NCBI GenBank assembly: GCA_031269165.1
Contig: JAISZQ010000229.1
Coordinates: 1 to 12,155 of the forward strand
Direction of reading: 5' to 3'
DNA: 12,155 bases
Source: Spirochaetaceae bacterium
GTDB lineage: Bacteria; Spirochaetota; Spirochaetia; Treponematales; Breznakiellaceae
Positions 1 to 6,315 of the stretch are shown piece by piece. The notes beneath the pieces are model-generated. The model made no database searches and had not been told where the DNA came from. It was given only the letters and a program-made list of their open reading frames with translations. Each line of letters begins with the position of its first letter. The stretch's first letter is position 1. The translations under genes and the position numbers were made by a program.

Positions 1-318
1 GCAAGGCGCGAGTGCCGTAAACACTTGGTTAGTGTGGCAGGGATAAAATCGGTTCAGTCGATAACGGACTGGAGCAAGGGACATATCCCCGCCGCAGACA
101 AAGTGCTTTGTATAGCCGACTATCTTCATGTGTCAGTGCGCTGGTTGCTGACGGGCGTTGATGATACCATGCTTGCCGACGACGAGGCCGAGTTGCTGCG
201 TATCTACCGTTTGCTTGATAAGCAGGGCAGGGCTATGGTCATTGGCTCGGCGCGGGGAGTTGCGGCTATGCGGAAAAGTCAACAGGGTTTGGGTTCCGCA
301 TCCGTACAGCGTGGATAG
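1..318 (+). CDS. XRE-family helix-turn-helix regulator, 5'-truncated by window edge
   Basis: The frame is open from base 1 to the TAG at 316-318, so the N-terminus, including most of the first HTH helices, lies outside the window. The visible part contains ITDWSKGHIPAADKVLCIAD followed by YLHVSVRWLLTG. This matches the end of a Cro/C1-type HTH: the recognition-helix end, the 'G-x-IP-x-x-x-x-L-x-IA' stretch, then the 'VSV-x-x-LL-x-G' closing motif. About 50 residues follow, with an acidic helical start (DDEAELLRIYRLL). A TTG at 25-27 could serve as a start but would cut the domain, so I treat the gene as partial. XRE proteins of this size are usually small DNA-binding repressors, often autoregulatory or phage/TA-associated. 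It lies upstream and on the same strand as the toxin-antitoxin genes, but about 300 bp and a separate promoter intervene, so a regulatory link is only a guess. Confidence 0.75.
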   Translation, partial: ARRECRKHLVSVAGIKSVQSITDWSKGHIPAADKVLCIADYLHVSVRWLLTGVDDTMLADDEAELLRIYRLLDKQGRAMVIGSARGVAAMRKSQQGLGSASVQRG

Positions 319-342
319 GAAGGATAGGTGTAAAAAGGAAAA

Positions 343-358
343 AATCCGATAACGGATT
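343..358. promoter_or_regulatory. 16-bp inverted repeat, possible operator or hairpin
   Basis: AATCCG-ATAA-CGGATT is a perfect 6-bp-arm inverted repeat, 24 nt after the XRE stop codon. On the minus strand the hairpin is followed by TTTTTTCC, which resembles an intrinsic terminator, but no minus-strand gene reads into it. Position next to a regulator gene also suits an operator. Neither role can be proven from sequence. Confidence 0.3.
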
Positions 359-419
359 AAATTCATATGTTATAGAAGAATTTGCATGGGTAGGACAAAG
401 AAAAGGCCGAAGGGGTAGC

Positions 420-584
420 ATGACACGAATAGGGAAATTGCTCGTTTTGCTTGTCTCTTTGGCTGTTGCCGGAGGTGGTAACATGGCGCGCTTTACCATT
501 ATCGCCCCGTCCATAGACACCACCTGTATAGACGGCACAACTATTGAGTGGACAAGATGGGGCAGTGTGCCCCCGGCGCAATAA
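420..584 (+). CDS. small putative exported protein (54 aa), hypothetical
   Basis: ATG at 420-422 is preceded by a purine-rich AAGGCCGAAGGGGT stretch that can act as a ribosome site. The frame runs to TAA at 582-584. The product begins MTRIGKLLVLLVSLAVAGGG: a positive N-terminus, a hydrophobic core of about 12 residues and small residues around position 17, which is the layout of a Sec signal peptide. The remainder is a short neutral tail with one cysteine. I do not recognise a family. It sits between the XRE gene and the toxin-antitoxin pair, 51 nt before the latter. It could be a real small exported or membrane peptide, or a chance ORF; a 55-codon open frame is not long enough to decide. Confidence 0.35.
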   Translation: MTRIGKLLVLLVSLAVAGGGNMARFTIIAPSIDTTCIDGTTIEWTRWGSVPPAQ

Positions 585-601
585 ACGCGCATTGCAATTT
601 A

Positions 602-610
602 TGGTATAAT
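602..610 (+). promoter_or_regulatory. extended -10 promoter of the toxin-antitoxin operon
   Basis: TGGTATAAT is a perfect -10 hexamer (605-610) with the TG of an extended -10 element one base upstream. No good -35 lies 16-18 bp upstream, which is acceptable for extended -10 promoters. A start near 617 would leave a 5' UTR of about 19 nt containing AGGAG (625-629) before the ATG at 636. Confidence 0.6.
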
Positions 611-635
611 AGCCTTTTAAGAATAGGAGTAAAAT

Positions 636-1079
636 ATGGCCAAAGCACAGGAAGTTGCCAAGTACATTATCAAGTCTCTTCCGGTAGACAACCTCAAACT
701 GCAAAAGTTGCTCTACTACAGCCAGGGGGTTCACCTTGTCCTGCACGGGAAGTCTCCGCTATTCCCGGAGGACATCGAAGCGTGGGACTACGGGCCGGTT
801 GTGCCGGATGTCTACCGTTCTTACAAGCATCACGGCTTCGACGTCATTCCCCCGGCAGATGGGCTTTTGCCGTTAGGCATTGAAGAAATAGACGCCGTAG
901 ACAAAGCCCTCGCGTGTTTCGGCGAAATGTCCGGTGTCGCGCTGATCCAACAGACGCATTGGGAGAAGCCGTGGCGGGACGCTTACCAACCCGGGCGGCC
1001 AAGCGGGAAAATCAGCATTGACGTTATGCATGATTATTTTACGGACAGTCTCGATTTTTCAGATGAAGACGAAGAATAA
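636..1079 (+). CDS. Panacea-domain (DUF4065/SocA-like) antitoxin
   Basis: This 147-residue protein starts at ATG 636 with AGGAG six bases upstream. Residues 1-35 contain VAKYIIKS and LKLQKLLYYSQGVHL, and residues 47-62 contain EDIEAWDYGPVVPDVY. These are the two hallmark blocks of the Panacea/DUF4065 (SocA, GepA) fold: the 'KLQKLLYY-x-QG' helix and the 'W-x-x-GPV-x-x-VY' motif. The C-terminal tail is acidic (DFSDEDEE). In known PanA systems this domain is the neutralising partner of many unrelated toxins, and in Caulobacter SocA acts as a proteolytic adaptor. Here it overlaps the start of the following RelE/ParE-like gene by 17 nt and is driven by the promoter at 602-610. Antitoxin first, toxin second and overlapping frames are the normal two-gene TA layout. 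Family assignment is confident; the antitoxin role is inferred from family and context. Confidence 0.85.
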   Translation: MAKAQEVAKYIIKSLPVDNLKLQKLLYYSQGVHLVLHGKSPLFPEDIEAWDYGPVVPDVYRSYKHHGFDVIPPADGLLPLGIEEIDAVDKALACFGEMSGVALIQQTHWEKPWRDAYQPGRPSGKISIDVMHDYFTDSLDFSDEDEE

Positions 1080-1407
1080 GGCCAAAACGCCAACCGCGAA
1101 AAAAGCCGATGCTCCCGTTGCCGACGTTGTTCCGACAACCGTTTATCGTCCGCCTTTTCCCCGTCCGGTATGTCTTGAACTATGCACGATGAACATCCCG
1201 AACGGCTATGAAAAAAACATACTCATGACACTCAAGGCGTTTAGCGATAAAACATTGTTCGACCGGAAATCACCGCACAAACTGGAAGGCTCGTCAGAGT
1301 TATGGAGCCTTGACGTCAAGTCAAGAAACGACAAATACCGCCTCTTGTATTTTACGCGGGACGGCGTTTGCAAAATAACCAATTTATGCACAACGGAAAC
1401 CCACTAA
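1063..1407 (+). CDS. RelE/ParE-superfamily-like toxin partner
   Basis: I chose ATG 1063, which overlaps the antitoxin's last 17 bases and gives 114 residues; a TTG at 1018 would add 15 residues lacking any good ribosome site. Residues 1-35 are basic, Ala/Pro-rich and probably disordered. The C-terminal half has a helix followed by HKLEGSSELWSLDV, a basic turn (KSRNDKYRLLYF) and a last strand (VCKITNLC). This is the helix-strand-strand-strand pattern of RelE/ParE/HigB toxins, where 'K-L-x-G-x-x-x-LW-x-L' and 'YR-x-LYF' are characteristic. Such proteins are mostly ribosome-dependent mRNA endonucleases, or gyrase poisons in the ParE branch; I cannot tell which. The mature core is slightly diverged, so an alternative is an uncharacterised partner of the Panacea protein. 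Translation is probably coupled to the upstream gene because no clear SD precedes 1063. Confidence 0.7.
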   Translation: MKTKNKAKTPTAKKADAPVADVVPTTVYRPPFPRPVCLELCTMNIPNGYEKNILMTLKAFSDKTLFDRKSPHKLEGSSELWSLDVKSRNDKYRLLYFTRDGVCKITNLCTTETH

Positions 1408-1420
1408 CGGGGGCTGACAC

Positions 1421-1612
1421 ATGACCATCGGTTCTGAAGACCAGAAAAAGCAATCAATGGAACTTTTCATCAGGGCGTTACAGGCCGCGTCCGGCTCCCT
1501 GATAAAAGCCCTCCCCGTCTGGATTGCTTCGCCGTCGGCCACGCTACCGGAGGTAGCACGCCACCGCTTCGCAATGACGATACCTTCGTCATTGCGAGCG
1601 CGGCGCTCATGA
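1421..1612 (+). CDS. hypothetical 63-aa ORF running into a repeat, possibly truncated third operon gene
   Basis: ATG 1421 follows the toxin stop by 13 nt and has a G-rich stretch (GGGGG, 1409-1413) at SD distance. Residues 1-30 (MTIGSEDQKKQSMELFIRAL onward) look like ordinary helical protein sequence. From about residue 33 the frame is entirely the palindromic repeat described at 1516-1825 (WIASPSATLP..., RHRFAMTIPSSLRA). The likely history is a short third gene of the TA operon whose 3' end was replaced by repeat insertion, or a chance start next to the repeat. No family recognised. Confidence 0.3.
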   Translation: MTIGSEDQKKQSMELFIRALQAASGSLIKALPVWIASPSATLPEVARHRFAMTIPSSLRARRS

Positions 1613-1825
1613 GAGCGGGCGAAGCAATCCGGTGTGGAGAGCCTTCCCCGTCTGGATTGCTTCGCCGTCGGCCACGCTACCGAAGGCAGCACGCCACCGC
1701 CTCGCAATGACGATACCTTCGTCATTGCGAGCGAACCCCTGTCATTGCGAGCGGAGCGAAGCAATCCGGTGTGGAGAGCCTTCTCCGTCTGGATTGCTTC
1801 GTTGCTTTGCGCCTCGCAATGACGA
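1516..1825. repeat. cluster of GTCATTGCGAGC / GAAGCAATCC palindromic repeats
   Basis: At least six partial or complete units of one dispersed palindromic repeat lie here in alternating orientation. The forward core is GTCATTGCGAGCG...GAAGCAATCC (1587-1632, 1720-1733, 1741-1767). The reverse core is TCTGGATTGCTTCG...CGCAATGACGA (1516-1580, 1649-1713, 1788-1825). The spacer GGTGTGGAGAGCCTTC between a forward and a reverse unit occurs twice (1631-1646 and 1768-1783), so a composite unit has been duplicated. Repeats of this sequence are widespread intergenic elements in many bacterial phyla. On RNA they would fold into long hairpins. The cluster separates the convergent TA and importer operons and may reduce read-through. 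Confidence 0.85.
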
Positions 1826-1886
1826 GTCCGAACCTCAAGGGATAGAATATCCCCCGCCCTTGGTCCGCAACCTCACGAACAGTTGC

Positions 1887-1909
1887 TCAGGCGGTTTGTT
1901 CCGTTCGTG
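1887..1909 (+). repeat. 23-bp inverted copy of a short dispersed repeat (partner at 7842)
   Basis: The reverse complement of this stretch, CACGAACGGAACAAACCGCC plus TGA, matches 7842-7864 at 22 of 23 positions. It lies 41 bp beyond the permease stop codon. A CACGAAC at 1873-1879 can pair with GTTCGTG at 1903-1909 to form a 7-bp stem. It has no recognisable terminator U-tract. Confidence 0.6.
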
Positions 1910-1949
1910 TCTGTTCGCGGGTGCCTTTTATGCTATGCGTTTATCATGC

Positions 1950-2948
1950 CTATTCGCGGGAACGCCTTTTTATCATCTGCAAGGCGATTGCCATAAGCAG
2001 AATGATGCCCTTGACCGTGTTGTTCATCGTGGTGCTGAGTTCAAAGGCGTCGATGATGCGGCTCACCATCGTAAACGACAATGTGCCAAAGATGATGCCC
2101 GCCGTGTGGCCTTTGCCGCCGGACATACTGATACCGCCCAGCACGATGCCCGCGATGGCGAACATTTCAAAGGTCTGGCCGGTGGTGGCCGGCGAGACGC
2201 TACGGTTCATCGCGGCGTTTACGAAGGCGGAAAACCCTACGAGGAGGCCGCAGATCACAAACAGGCTTACCTTGAGCCATTCGGTGTTGATACCCGCAAG
2301 CCGCGCCGCTTTGGGATTGCTGCCCAGCGCGTATATCTTTTTGCCGTACTTTGTCGAGGTACACAGATAGACGACGGCGGCGGCAACCAGCAGGAACATC
2401 AGACCGGCAATAGGAATGGTCAGAAAAGACGAGTTGCCAAAACCATAGTGGAGCGTCCTGAACGAAGGCAGGGACGAATCCAGTTCGTAGAGTTTTGAAT
2501 CGCTGATATAGAGAGCCATCGACCGGAATATCAGCATCGTGGCAAGCGTAACGATGAAGGGCGGCATCTTCGCAAGCCCCACCAGAATGCCGTTGAAAAG
2601 ACCCGCGACAAGACCCATGCCCAGAGCCGCCAGCAACATGACGAACGTATTGCCGCCCGTGGCGTTGTAGGCCATCACGCTTAAGCCGGAAATCAGCACC
2701 ATGCCCGAACCGACGGAAAGGTCGATGTCCCCCACCAGAATGACCAGCACCATACCGAACCCGATGATGCCGATAACCGCGCTCTGGCGCAGAACCAGCA
2801 TCACGCCCGACCAGGTAAGGTTCTTGCTTACCACCACAAACGTTATGAATATGGCGATAAAAATAGCAACATAACTAAAACGTTCCCAAAATTCAAGGAT
2901 TTTATCCTGTGTTTTCGCGCGTTTTACCTCGATAACAACATCACTCAT
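1950..2948 (-). CDS. sugar ABC transporter permease (RbsC/XylH/MglC-type)
   Basis: This is a 332-residue polytopic inner-membrane protein with about eight to ten hydrophobic segments, the first near residues 25-42. Family hallmarks are visible: VGDIDLSVGSG at 72-82 (the 'GGIDLSVG' block), KMPPFIVTLATMLIFRSMAL at 127-146, ALGSNPKAARLAGIN at 207-221 (ATPase-coupling loop) and AIAGIVLGGISMSGGKG near 264-280. Length is normal for BPD_transp_2 permeases, which work as homodimers with a fused double ATPase. The ATG at 2946-2948 overlaps the ATPase stop in an ATGA arrangement, with AAGGAG upstream, indicating translational coupling. The stop codon TAG falls in a short direct repeat (TTCGCGGG at 1914 and 1953). 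The transported sugar cannot be assigned; ribose, xylose, galactose and inositol importers all look like this. Confidence 0.93.
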   Translation of the reverse strand: MSDVVIEVKRAKTQDKILEFWERFSYVAIFIAIFITFVVVSKNLTWSGVMLVLRQSAVIGIIGFGMVLVILVGDIDLSVGSGMVLISGLSVMAYNATGGNTFVMLLAALGMGLVAGLFNGILVGLAKMPPFIVTLATMLIFRSMALYISDSKLYELDSSLPSFRTLHYGFGNSSFLTIPIAGLMFLLVAAAVVYLCTSTKYGKKIYALGSNPKAARLAGINTEWLKVSLFVICGLLVGFSAFVNAAMNRSVSPATTGQTFEMFAIAGIVLGGISMSGGKGHTAGIIFGTLSFTMVSRIIDAFELSTTMNNTVKGIILLMAIALQMIKRRSRE

Positions 2949-4510
2949 AACTCTGTTTCTCCTTGCGCGGTCTGCCCGTCTCCGCTTTCAAGCGCCGGTA
3001 CCGCGCCTGTCGCGTGAAGCATCACCGTTGTTTCGTCTATCTTATTTCTTCCAAGAATCGCGTGAATCCTGCCGTGATAAAAAACCACGCATTGATCGGC
3101 GACCTTTTCGATTTCCGGTATTTCAAGGGTGTTGACCAGAATCGTCTTGCCCTGTTCCGACAGCCGCAGAATCAGTTTGTAAATCTCGCTCTTCGCGCCC
3201 ACATCTATGCCCTGCGTCGGATTGTCCAACAGGAAAATAGCGGCGTTGGTGTTCAAGAGCCGGGCGAGAATGACCTTTTGCTGGTTGCCGCCGGAAAGAC
3301 TGGTGATAAGATCGGCGTGATCGTTTGCCTTGATATTCAACAGTCCTTTATAGTCGTTGTATTTTGCGATTTCTTTTTTCTTGAAAATATGAAACTTGAA
3401 CGCCGAAAGCGTGTGTTCGGAGACATACTGATTTTCAAGAATCCGCATGAACGGGAGAATCGAATTCTCCTTGCGGTTGCTCGCCATCATGCCGATATGG
3501 GCGGTTTTCATCGCGGTATGAATATTGTAGGCGCGTGTGTTGACGCAAAAAGATTCCTTATCCAAAAATTCTTTGCCCAAAAAAGTAACTTTGCCGGAGG
3601 TGAAACGGCCGGCCCCGAATATTGTCTGCATCAGGCTGCTCGCGCCGGAACCCGCAAGACCGGTGAACCCGATGATCTCGCCCTTCCGCACCTTCAGCGA
3701 AACATCATGGAAGCCGTCGCCCGAACAGTGCTCCATCTCGAATATCACCTCGCCCAACGCCCGTTCTTCGTATATCGCGCGGTCGGAAACCTCGCGACCC
3801 ACCAGCAGGGTGGTAAGTTCCTGGGGATTGGTATCCGCGATATTACCGCTTTTGATAAAACGCCCGTTCCGCAACACCGTATACCGATCCGCTATCGTAA
3901 AAATTTCAGGCATTTTATGGGAAATGAAGATAAAACTCACTCCCGTCCCTTTCAGCCGCCGGACTATGGAAAAAAGATGTTCGATTTCAGACGTGTTCAG
4001 CGCCGTTGTCGGCTCGTCAAGGATGATCAGCTTCGCGTCCGCGTCGAGCGCCTTCGCAATCTCCAGCAGTTGCTTCTGACTGGTTTCAAGATTCGCGGTC
4101 AGCGCGCGAGGGTTTATGTTGACGCCCAGACTGCCAAACAGTTCTTCGGCGCGGGCGATCATTGCTTTCTTGTTCAGCGTCCCCGTCTTGTACACCAGTT
4201 CCTTGCCGAGAAACAGGTTCTCAAAGACGAGGAGGTCGTTAAAAAGATTCAGTTCCTGATGGACGAAGGCCACGCCGGATTTTTCGGATTCATGGACGGA
4301 AGCGTTTTCCAGCCTCGCACCGTTGACCGTGATTTCACCGGAATCTTTTTTATAAACCCCGCCCAAAATATTCATCAGCGTGGATTTTCCCGCGCCGTTT
4401 TCTCCCAGCAACGCGTGAACTTCACCGGACAAAACCTCAAGGTTCACGTCATCCAAAACCGTTATCCCAAAAAACGATTTGGAAATATTTTTCATCGAAA
4501 GTATCGTCAT
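2945..4510 (-). CDS. sugar ABC transporter ATP-binding protein, double NBD (RbsA/XylG/MglA-type)
   Basis: I chose ATG 4510 (MTILSMKNISKSF...), giving 521 residues, because family members begin only a few residues before the 'NISKSF' strand. A TTG 36 bases upstream is open but has a poor ribosome site. NBD1 has Walker A GENGAGKST at 36-44, Q-loop FVHQELN at 82-88, a degenerate signature (TSQKQLLEIAKAL), Walker B LIILDEPT ending at 168 and switch His198. NBD2 has a degenerate Walker A (GLAGSGASS, no lysine) as usual in this family, and a canonical LSGGNQQK signature at 405-412. Its Walker B reads LLDNPTQGIDVGAK, with Asn430 where the catalytic Glu normally sits. The protein powers import with the overlapping permease gene. 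It is separated from the upstream binding-protein gene by 647 bases of repeats and hairpins. Confidence 0.95.
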   Translation of the reverse strand: MTILSMKNISKSFFGITVLDDVNLEVLSGEVHALLGENGAGKSTLMNILGGVYKKDSGEITVNGARLENASVHESEKSGVAFVHQELNLFNDLLVFENLFLGKELVYKTGTLNKKAMIARAEELFGSLGVNINPRALTANLETSQKQLLEIAKALDADAKLIILDEPTTALNTSEIEHLFSIVRRLKGTGVSFIFISHKMPEIFTIADRYTVLRNGRFIKSGNIADTNPQELTTLLVGREVSDRAIYEERALGEVIFEMEHCSGDGFHDVSLKVRKGEIIGFTGLAGSGASSLMQTIFGAGRFTSGKVTFLGKEFLDKESFCVNTRAYNIHTAMKTAHIGMMASNRKENSILPFMRILENQYVSEHTLSAFKFHIFKKKEIAKYNDYKGLLNIKANDHADLITSLSGGNQQKVILARLLNTNAAIFLLDNPTQGIDVGAKSEIYKLILRLSEQGKTILVNTLEIPEIEKVADQCVVFYHGRIHAILGRNKIDETTVMLHATGAVPALESGDGQTAQGETEL

Positions 4511-4533
4511 CGTTACACAACCTGTATTAGTTT

Positions 4534-4630
4534 GAGCCTGTTTCAAAACCCCGCATAAAGGGGGAAGTCTCCCCCTCGCTCCAGACCGCCGCTCCGCTTA
4601 GGGTCTTTCGCTACCCCCTCTACGGGGGCC
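4534..4630 (+). repeat. GC-rich dispersed repeat, copy A (copy B at 12060-12145)
   Basis: This starts with GAGCCTGTTTCAAAACCCCGC and continues through AAGGGGGA...CCCCCTCGCTCC to CGCTACCCCCTCTACGGGGG. Copy B at the window end has the same order of blocks in the same orientation, with a shorter middle. It folds into a stem AGGGGGA/TCCCCCT (4559-4565 with 4570-4576) and CCCCCT/CGGGGG farther on. Its outer edge resembles the transposase-associated end at 7796-7815 (TTTTGGAACAGGCTCA, inverted), so it may derive from an IS or MITE terminus. It begins 24 bp upstream of the ATPase start codon. Confidence 0.75.
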
Positions 4631-4636
4631 CGCCCC

Positions 4637-4753
4637 CGTAACGCCCCCGGATGGACGCATTACCGAAGCACACCGTAGGTGTGCCGCGCCCCGGCCCGGA
4701 AGTCCGAAGCAGGACACTGAGGGCTGTAGGGGGCCCTCGTAACGCCCCCGGAT
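4637..4753 (+). repeat. 16-bp direct repeat pair flanking a hairpin
   Basis: CGTAACGCCCCCGGAT occurs at 4637-4652 and again at 4738-4753, 101 bp apart. Between them lies a perfect stem GCACACC/GGTGTGC (4668-4674 and 4678-4684). This is part of the non-coding filler between the binding-protein and ATPase genes; no gene is visible in it on either strand. Confidence 0.6.
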
Positions 4754-4804
4754 CACGGCGGAACAGACCCTCTTCCACCATCAAAACCTTACACAAAAAG
4801 AAAA

Positions 4805-4985
4805 GTCCACAGATTACCCAGATTGCGCCAAATGGCGACACGAATGAGCGCAGATTTTTTAATTAAAATCCGCGTTATCGATAAAAATCAGCCGCCGTTT
4901 ACGGCGCAATCTACAGTGGTTTCTATTCGCGTACATTCGCGGACAAAAAAACTAAAAATCCGCGTAATTTGCGGACAAAAATTCA
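4805..4985. repeat. AT-rich palindromic intergenic sequence ('CAGATTAC / ATCCGCG' type)
   Basis: The stretch contains CACAGATTACCCAGATTGCG, then GCGCAGATTTTTTAATTAAA and three near-copies of an AAAATCCGCGT block (about 4865, 4953 and variants), plus CGCGTACATTCGCGGACAAA. Sequences of this style recur as dispersed non-coding repeats in many bacterial genomes. I see no believable coding frame; the 78-codon + strand frame here has no family look. It belongs to the long gap between the first and second transporter genes. Confidence 0.5.
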
Positions 4986-5016
4986 TGTGCTGTTGTACCC
5001 CGGAAACCGCTCGGGA

Positions 5017-5157
5017 AGCCTTGATTTATTCAATCGAGAATAAATCAAGGCTGCTTTAATGACGCATTTGCGCAATGAAATGAGCAAATGCATCGGGACA
5101 CGCGGATTGGCGTCAAGTTAATCAGCGTGTCCCTCGGCGGCTTCCGGGGTACCGCCG
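5017..5157 (-). other. four consecutive hairpins downstream of the binding-protein gene
   Basis: Read on the minus strand directly after the binding-protein stop, four stems follow one another. They are CGGCGG/CCGCCG (5152-5157 with 5135-5140), GGGACACGC/GCGTGTCCC with an added GATT/AATC (5095-5108 with 5120-5133), GCATTTGC/GCAAATGC (5064-5071 with 5084-5091), and a perfect 15-bp stem AGCCTTGATTTATTC (5017-5031 with 5038-5052). None is followed by a long U-tract. Stems 3' of a binding-protein gene commonly stabilise that transcript segment and lower expression of the distal ATPase and permease. That role is inferred here. Confidence 0.6.
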
Positions 5158-6312
5158 TCAGTCAAATCCGCGCCAGCTCGGATTGTTCTTGTTGGCCGCC
5201 CAGCTTGCCGTATCGACAAGATGCGGAGGCTCGTGGAAACGTTTCGCCGCCTTGTCCGTAAAGTGTACGGTGATGTCTTTGCCGTTCAGCGCGTCATCCA
5301 TAAACTGGATGGCGTCAACAAAGAAACCGGGGCGGCAGGTTGGACTCATGATCGCGACACCGTCGGGCTGGTAGAGCTGGTTGCCGGCAGTTGCTTTGGT
5401 CCGGCCCATCACGTCGTAAAGCGCGGTAAGGCCGCCGCAGCCGGTGATAACCTTGACGGTGGACTCAAAGACCGCGTTTTCGGCAGCCTTCGCGGGAGTT
5501 TGGAGAAGTTCCAGAATGCCCATCACAAACTCATCGTCCATCGTCCACAGCCATTTTGCCATCGTCTGGGGCGTCTTGCCCGCGATGTAGGACTCGAAGT
5601 AGGTCTTGGCGTTGTCCCGCGACCAGTTGGCAACCTGGGAAGAGGTGATGGCGCTGCTGACCTGGGCATCGGTCCATTTCTTGTCCGCAGGAATGGTGTG
5701 AGCCCGTCCCTGGTCGTCATTGAAGGGCCGTTTGCCGGTGAGGAATTCCCGGAAACCGGTTCCCCGCTCAACACTTACCGCCGAATTGTCGCCGGGGAGT
5801 TCCCAGATAGCCTCGCCGGGGGTAAGGCCCTTCTGCACCATGTAGTAGGCCGCGCCCGCGCCGATCGCGTAATTGTCGGCACTCATCGCGATAAGCATCT
5901 TCTGCCTGATGAGCGGACTGGTCCCGTCAAGCAACCGGTCGAACAGGATGAGCGGGATGTCCGCGTTGGCGATCTGCTCAACCGCAGCCTGAACCATGTT
6001 GTCGCTCGCCTGAATCACCACACCGGCGGGTTTTTTGCTCTCCGCCAGCATCGCCTCGATCTGCTTGATCTGATCGTCGGGGTTGCCCGCGCTACGGAAC
6101 ACGTAATTGTACTTTCCCCCCGCCGCGTTCAACTGGGCAATCTTTTCCTCGGCAAAACGCGCCGCAGAACCGGTCCACCCGTGGTCAGGCGTAGGCCCGA
6201 ACACGTACACGGTGTTTCCCGCTTCCTTTTTCCCAGCGGCAAACACGTTTCCGGCGATAAGACAAAACGCCAGAGCCACACACAACAAACTCACGATTTT
6301 CTTCATTTGCAT
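5158..6312 (-). CDS. periplasmic sugar-binding protein of the ABC importer
   Basis: The 384-residue product starts at ATG 6312, chosen because AAGGAG sits six bases upstream; an internal Met3 is the alternative. Residues 1-25 form a signal peptide (KK, hydrophobic core, then VFA before AGKKEAG). No cysteine lipobox is present, so SPase I release to the periplasm is expected. The mature protein has the Peripla_BP_4 layout: VYVFGPTPDHGWTGSAARFA early, GNPDDQIKQIEAMLA, then GVVIQASDNMVQAAVEQI and IPLILFDRLLDGTSP. These are the first-lobe strands and hinge of ribose/xylose/galactose-binding proteins. At 384 residues it is longer than RbsB or XylF (about 300-330), mostly through a C-terminal extension (AKRFHEPPHLVDTASWA). 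It is the first gene of the importer operon. The sugar is unknown. Confidence 0.9.
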   Translation of the reverse strand: MQMKKIVSLLCVALAFCLIAGNVFAAGKKEAGNTVYVFGPTPDHGWTGSAARFAEEKIAQLNAAGGKYNYVFRSAGNPDDQIKQIEAMLAESKKPAGVVIQASDNMVQAAVEQIANADIPLILFDRLLDGTSPLIRQKMLIAMSADNYAIGAGAAYYMVQKGLTPGEAIWELPGDNSAVSVERGTGFREFLTGKRPFNDDQGRAHTIPADKKWTDAQVSSAITSSQVANWSRDNAKTYFESYIAGKTPQTMAKWLWTMDDEFVMGILELLQTPAKAAENAVFESTVKVITGCGGLTALYDVMGRTKATAGNQLYQPDGVAIMSPTCRPGFFVDAIQFMDDALNGKDITVHFTDKAAKRFHEPPHLVDTASWAANKNNPSWRGFD

Positions 6313-6315
6313 TTA

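Noticed and set aside
548..883. 111-codon + strand frame overlapping the Panacea gene
   Set aside because: It is out of frame with a confidently recognised family member that has its own promoter and ribosome site.
1632..2498. 288-codon + strand frame
   Set aside because: The first part is palindromic repeat and the remainder is antisense to the permease gene; no coherent domain.
2963..4558. 531-codon open frame on the + strand
   Set aside because: It is antisense to the ATPase gene, whose motifs are complete. The product is rich in Arg, His, Gln and Phe, with no family pattern.
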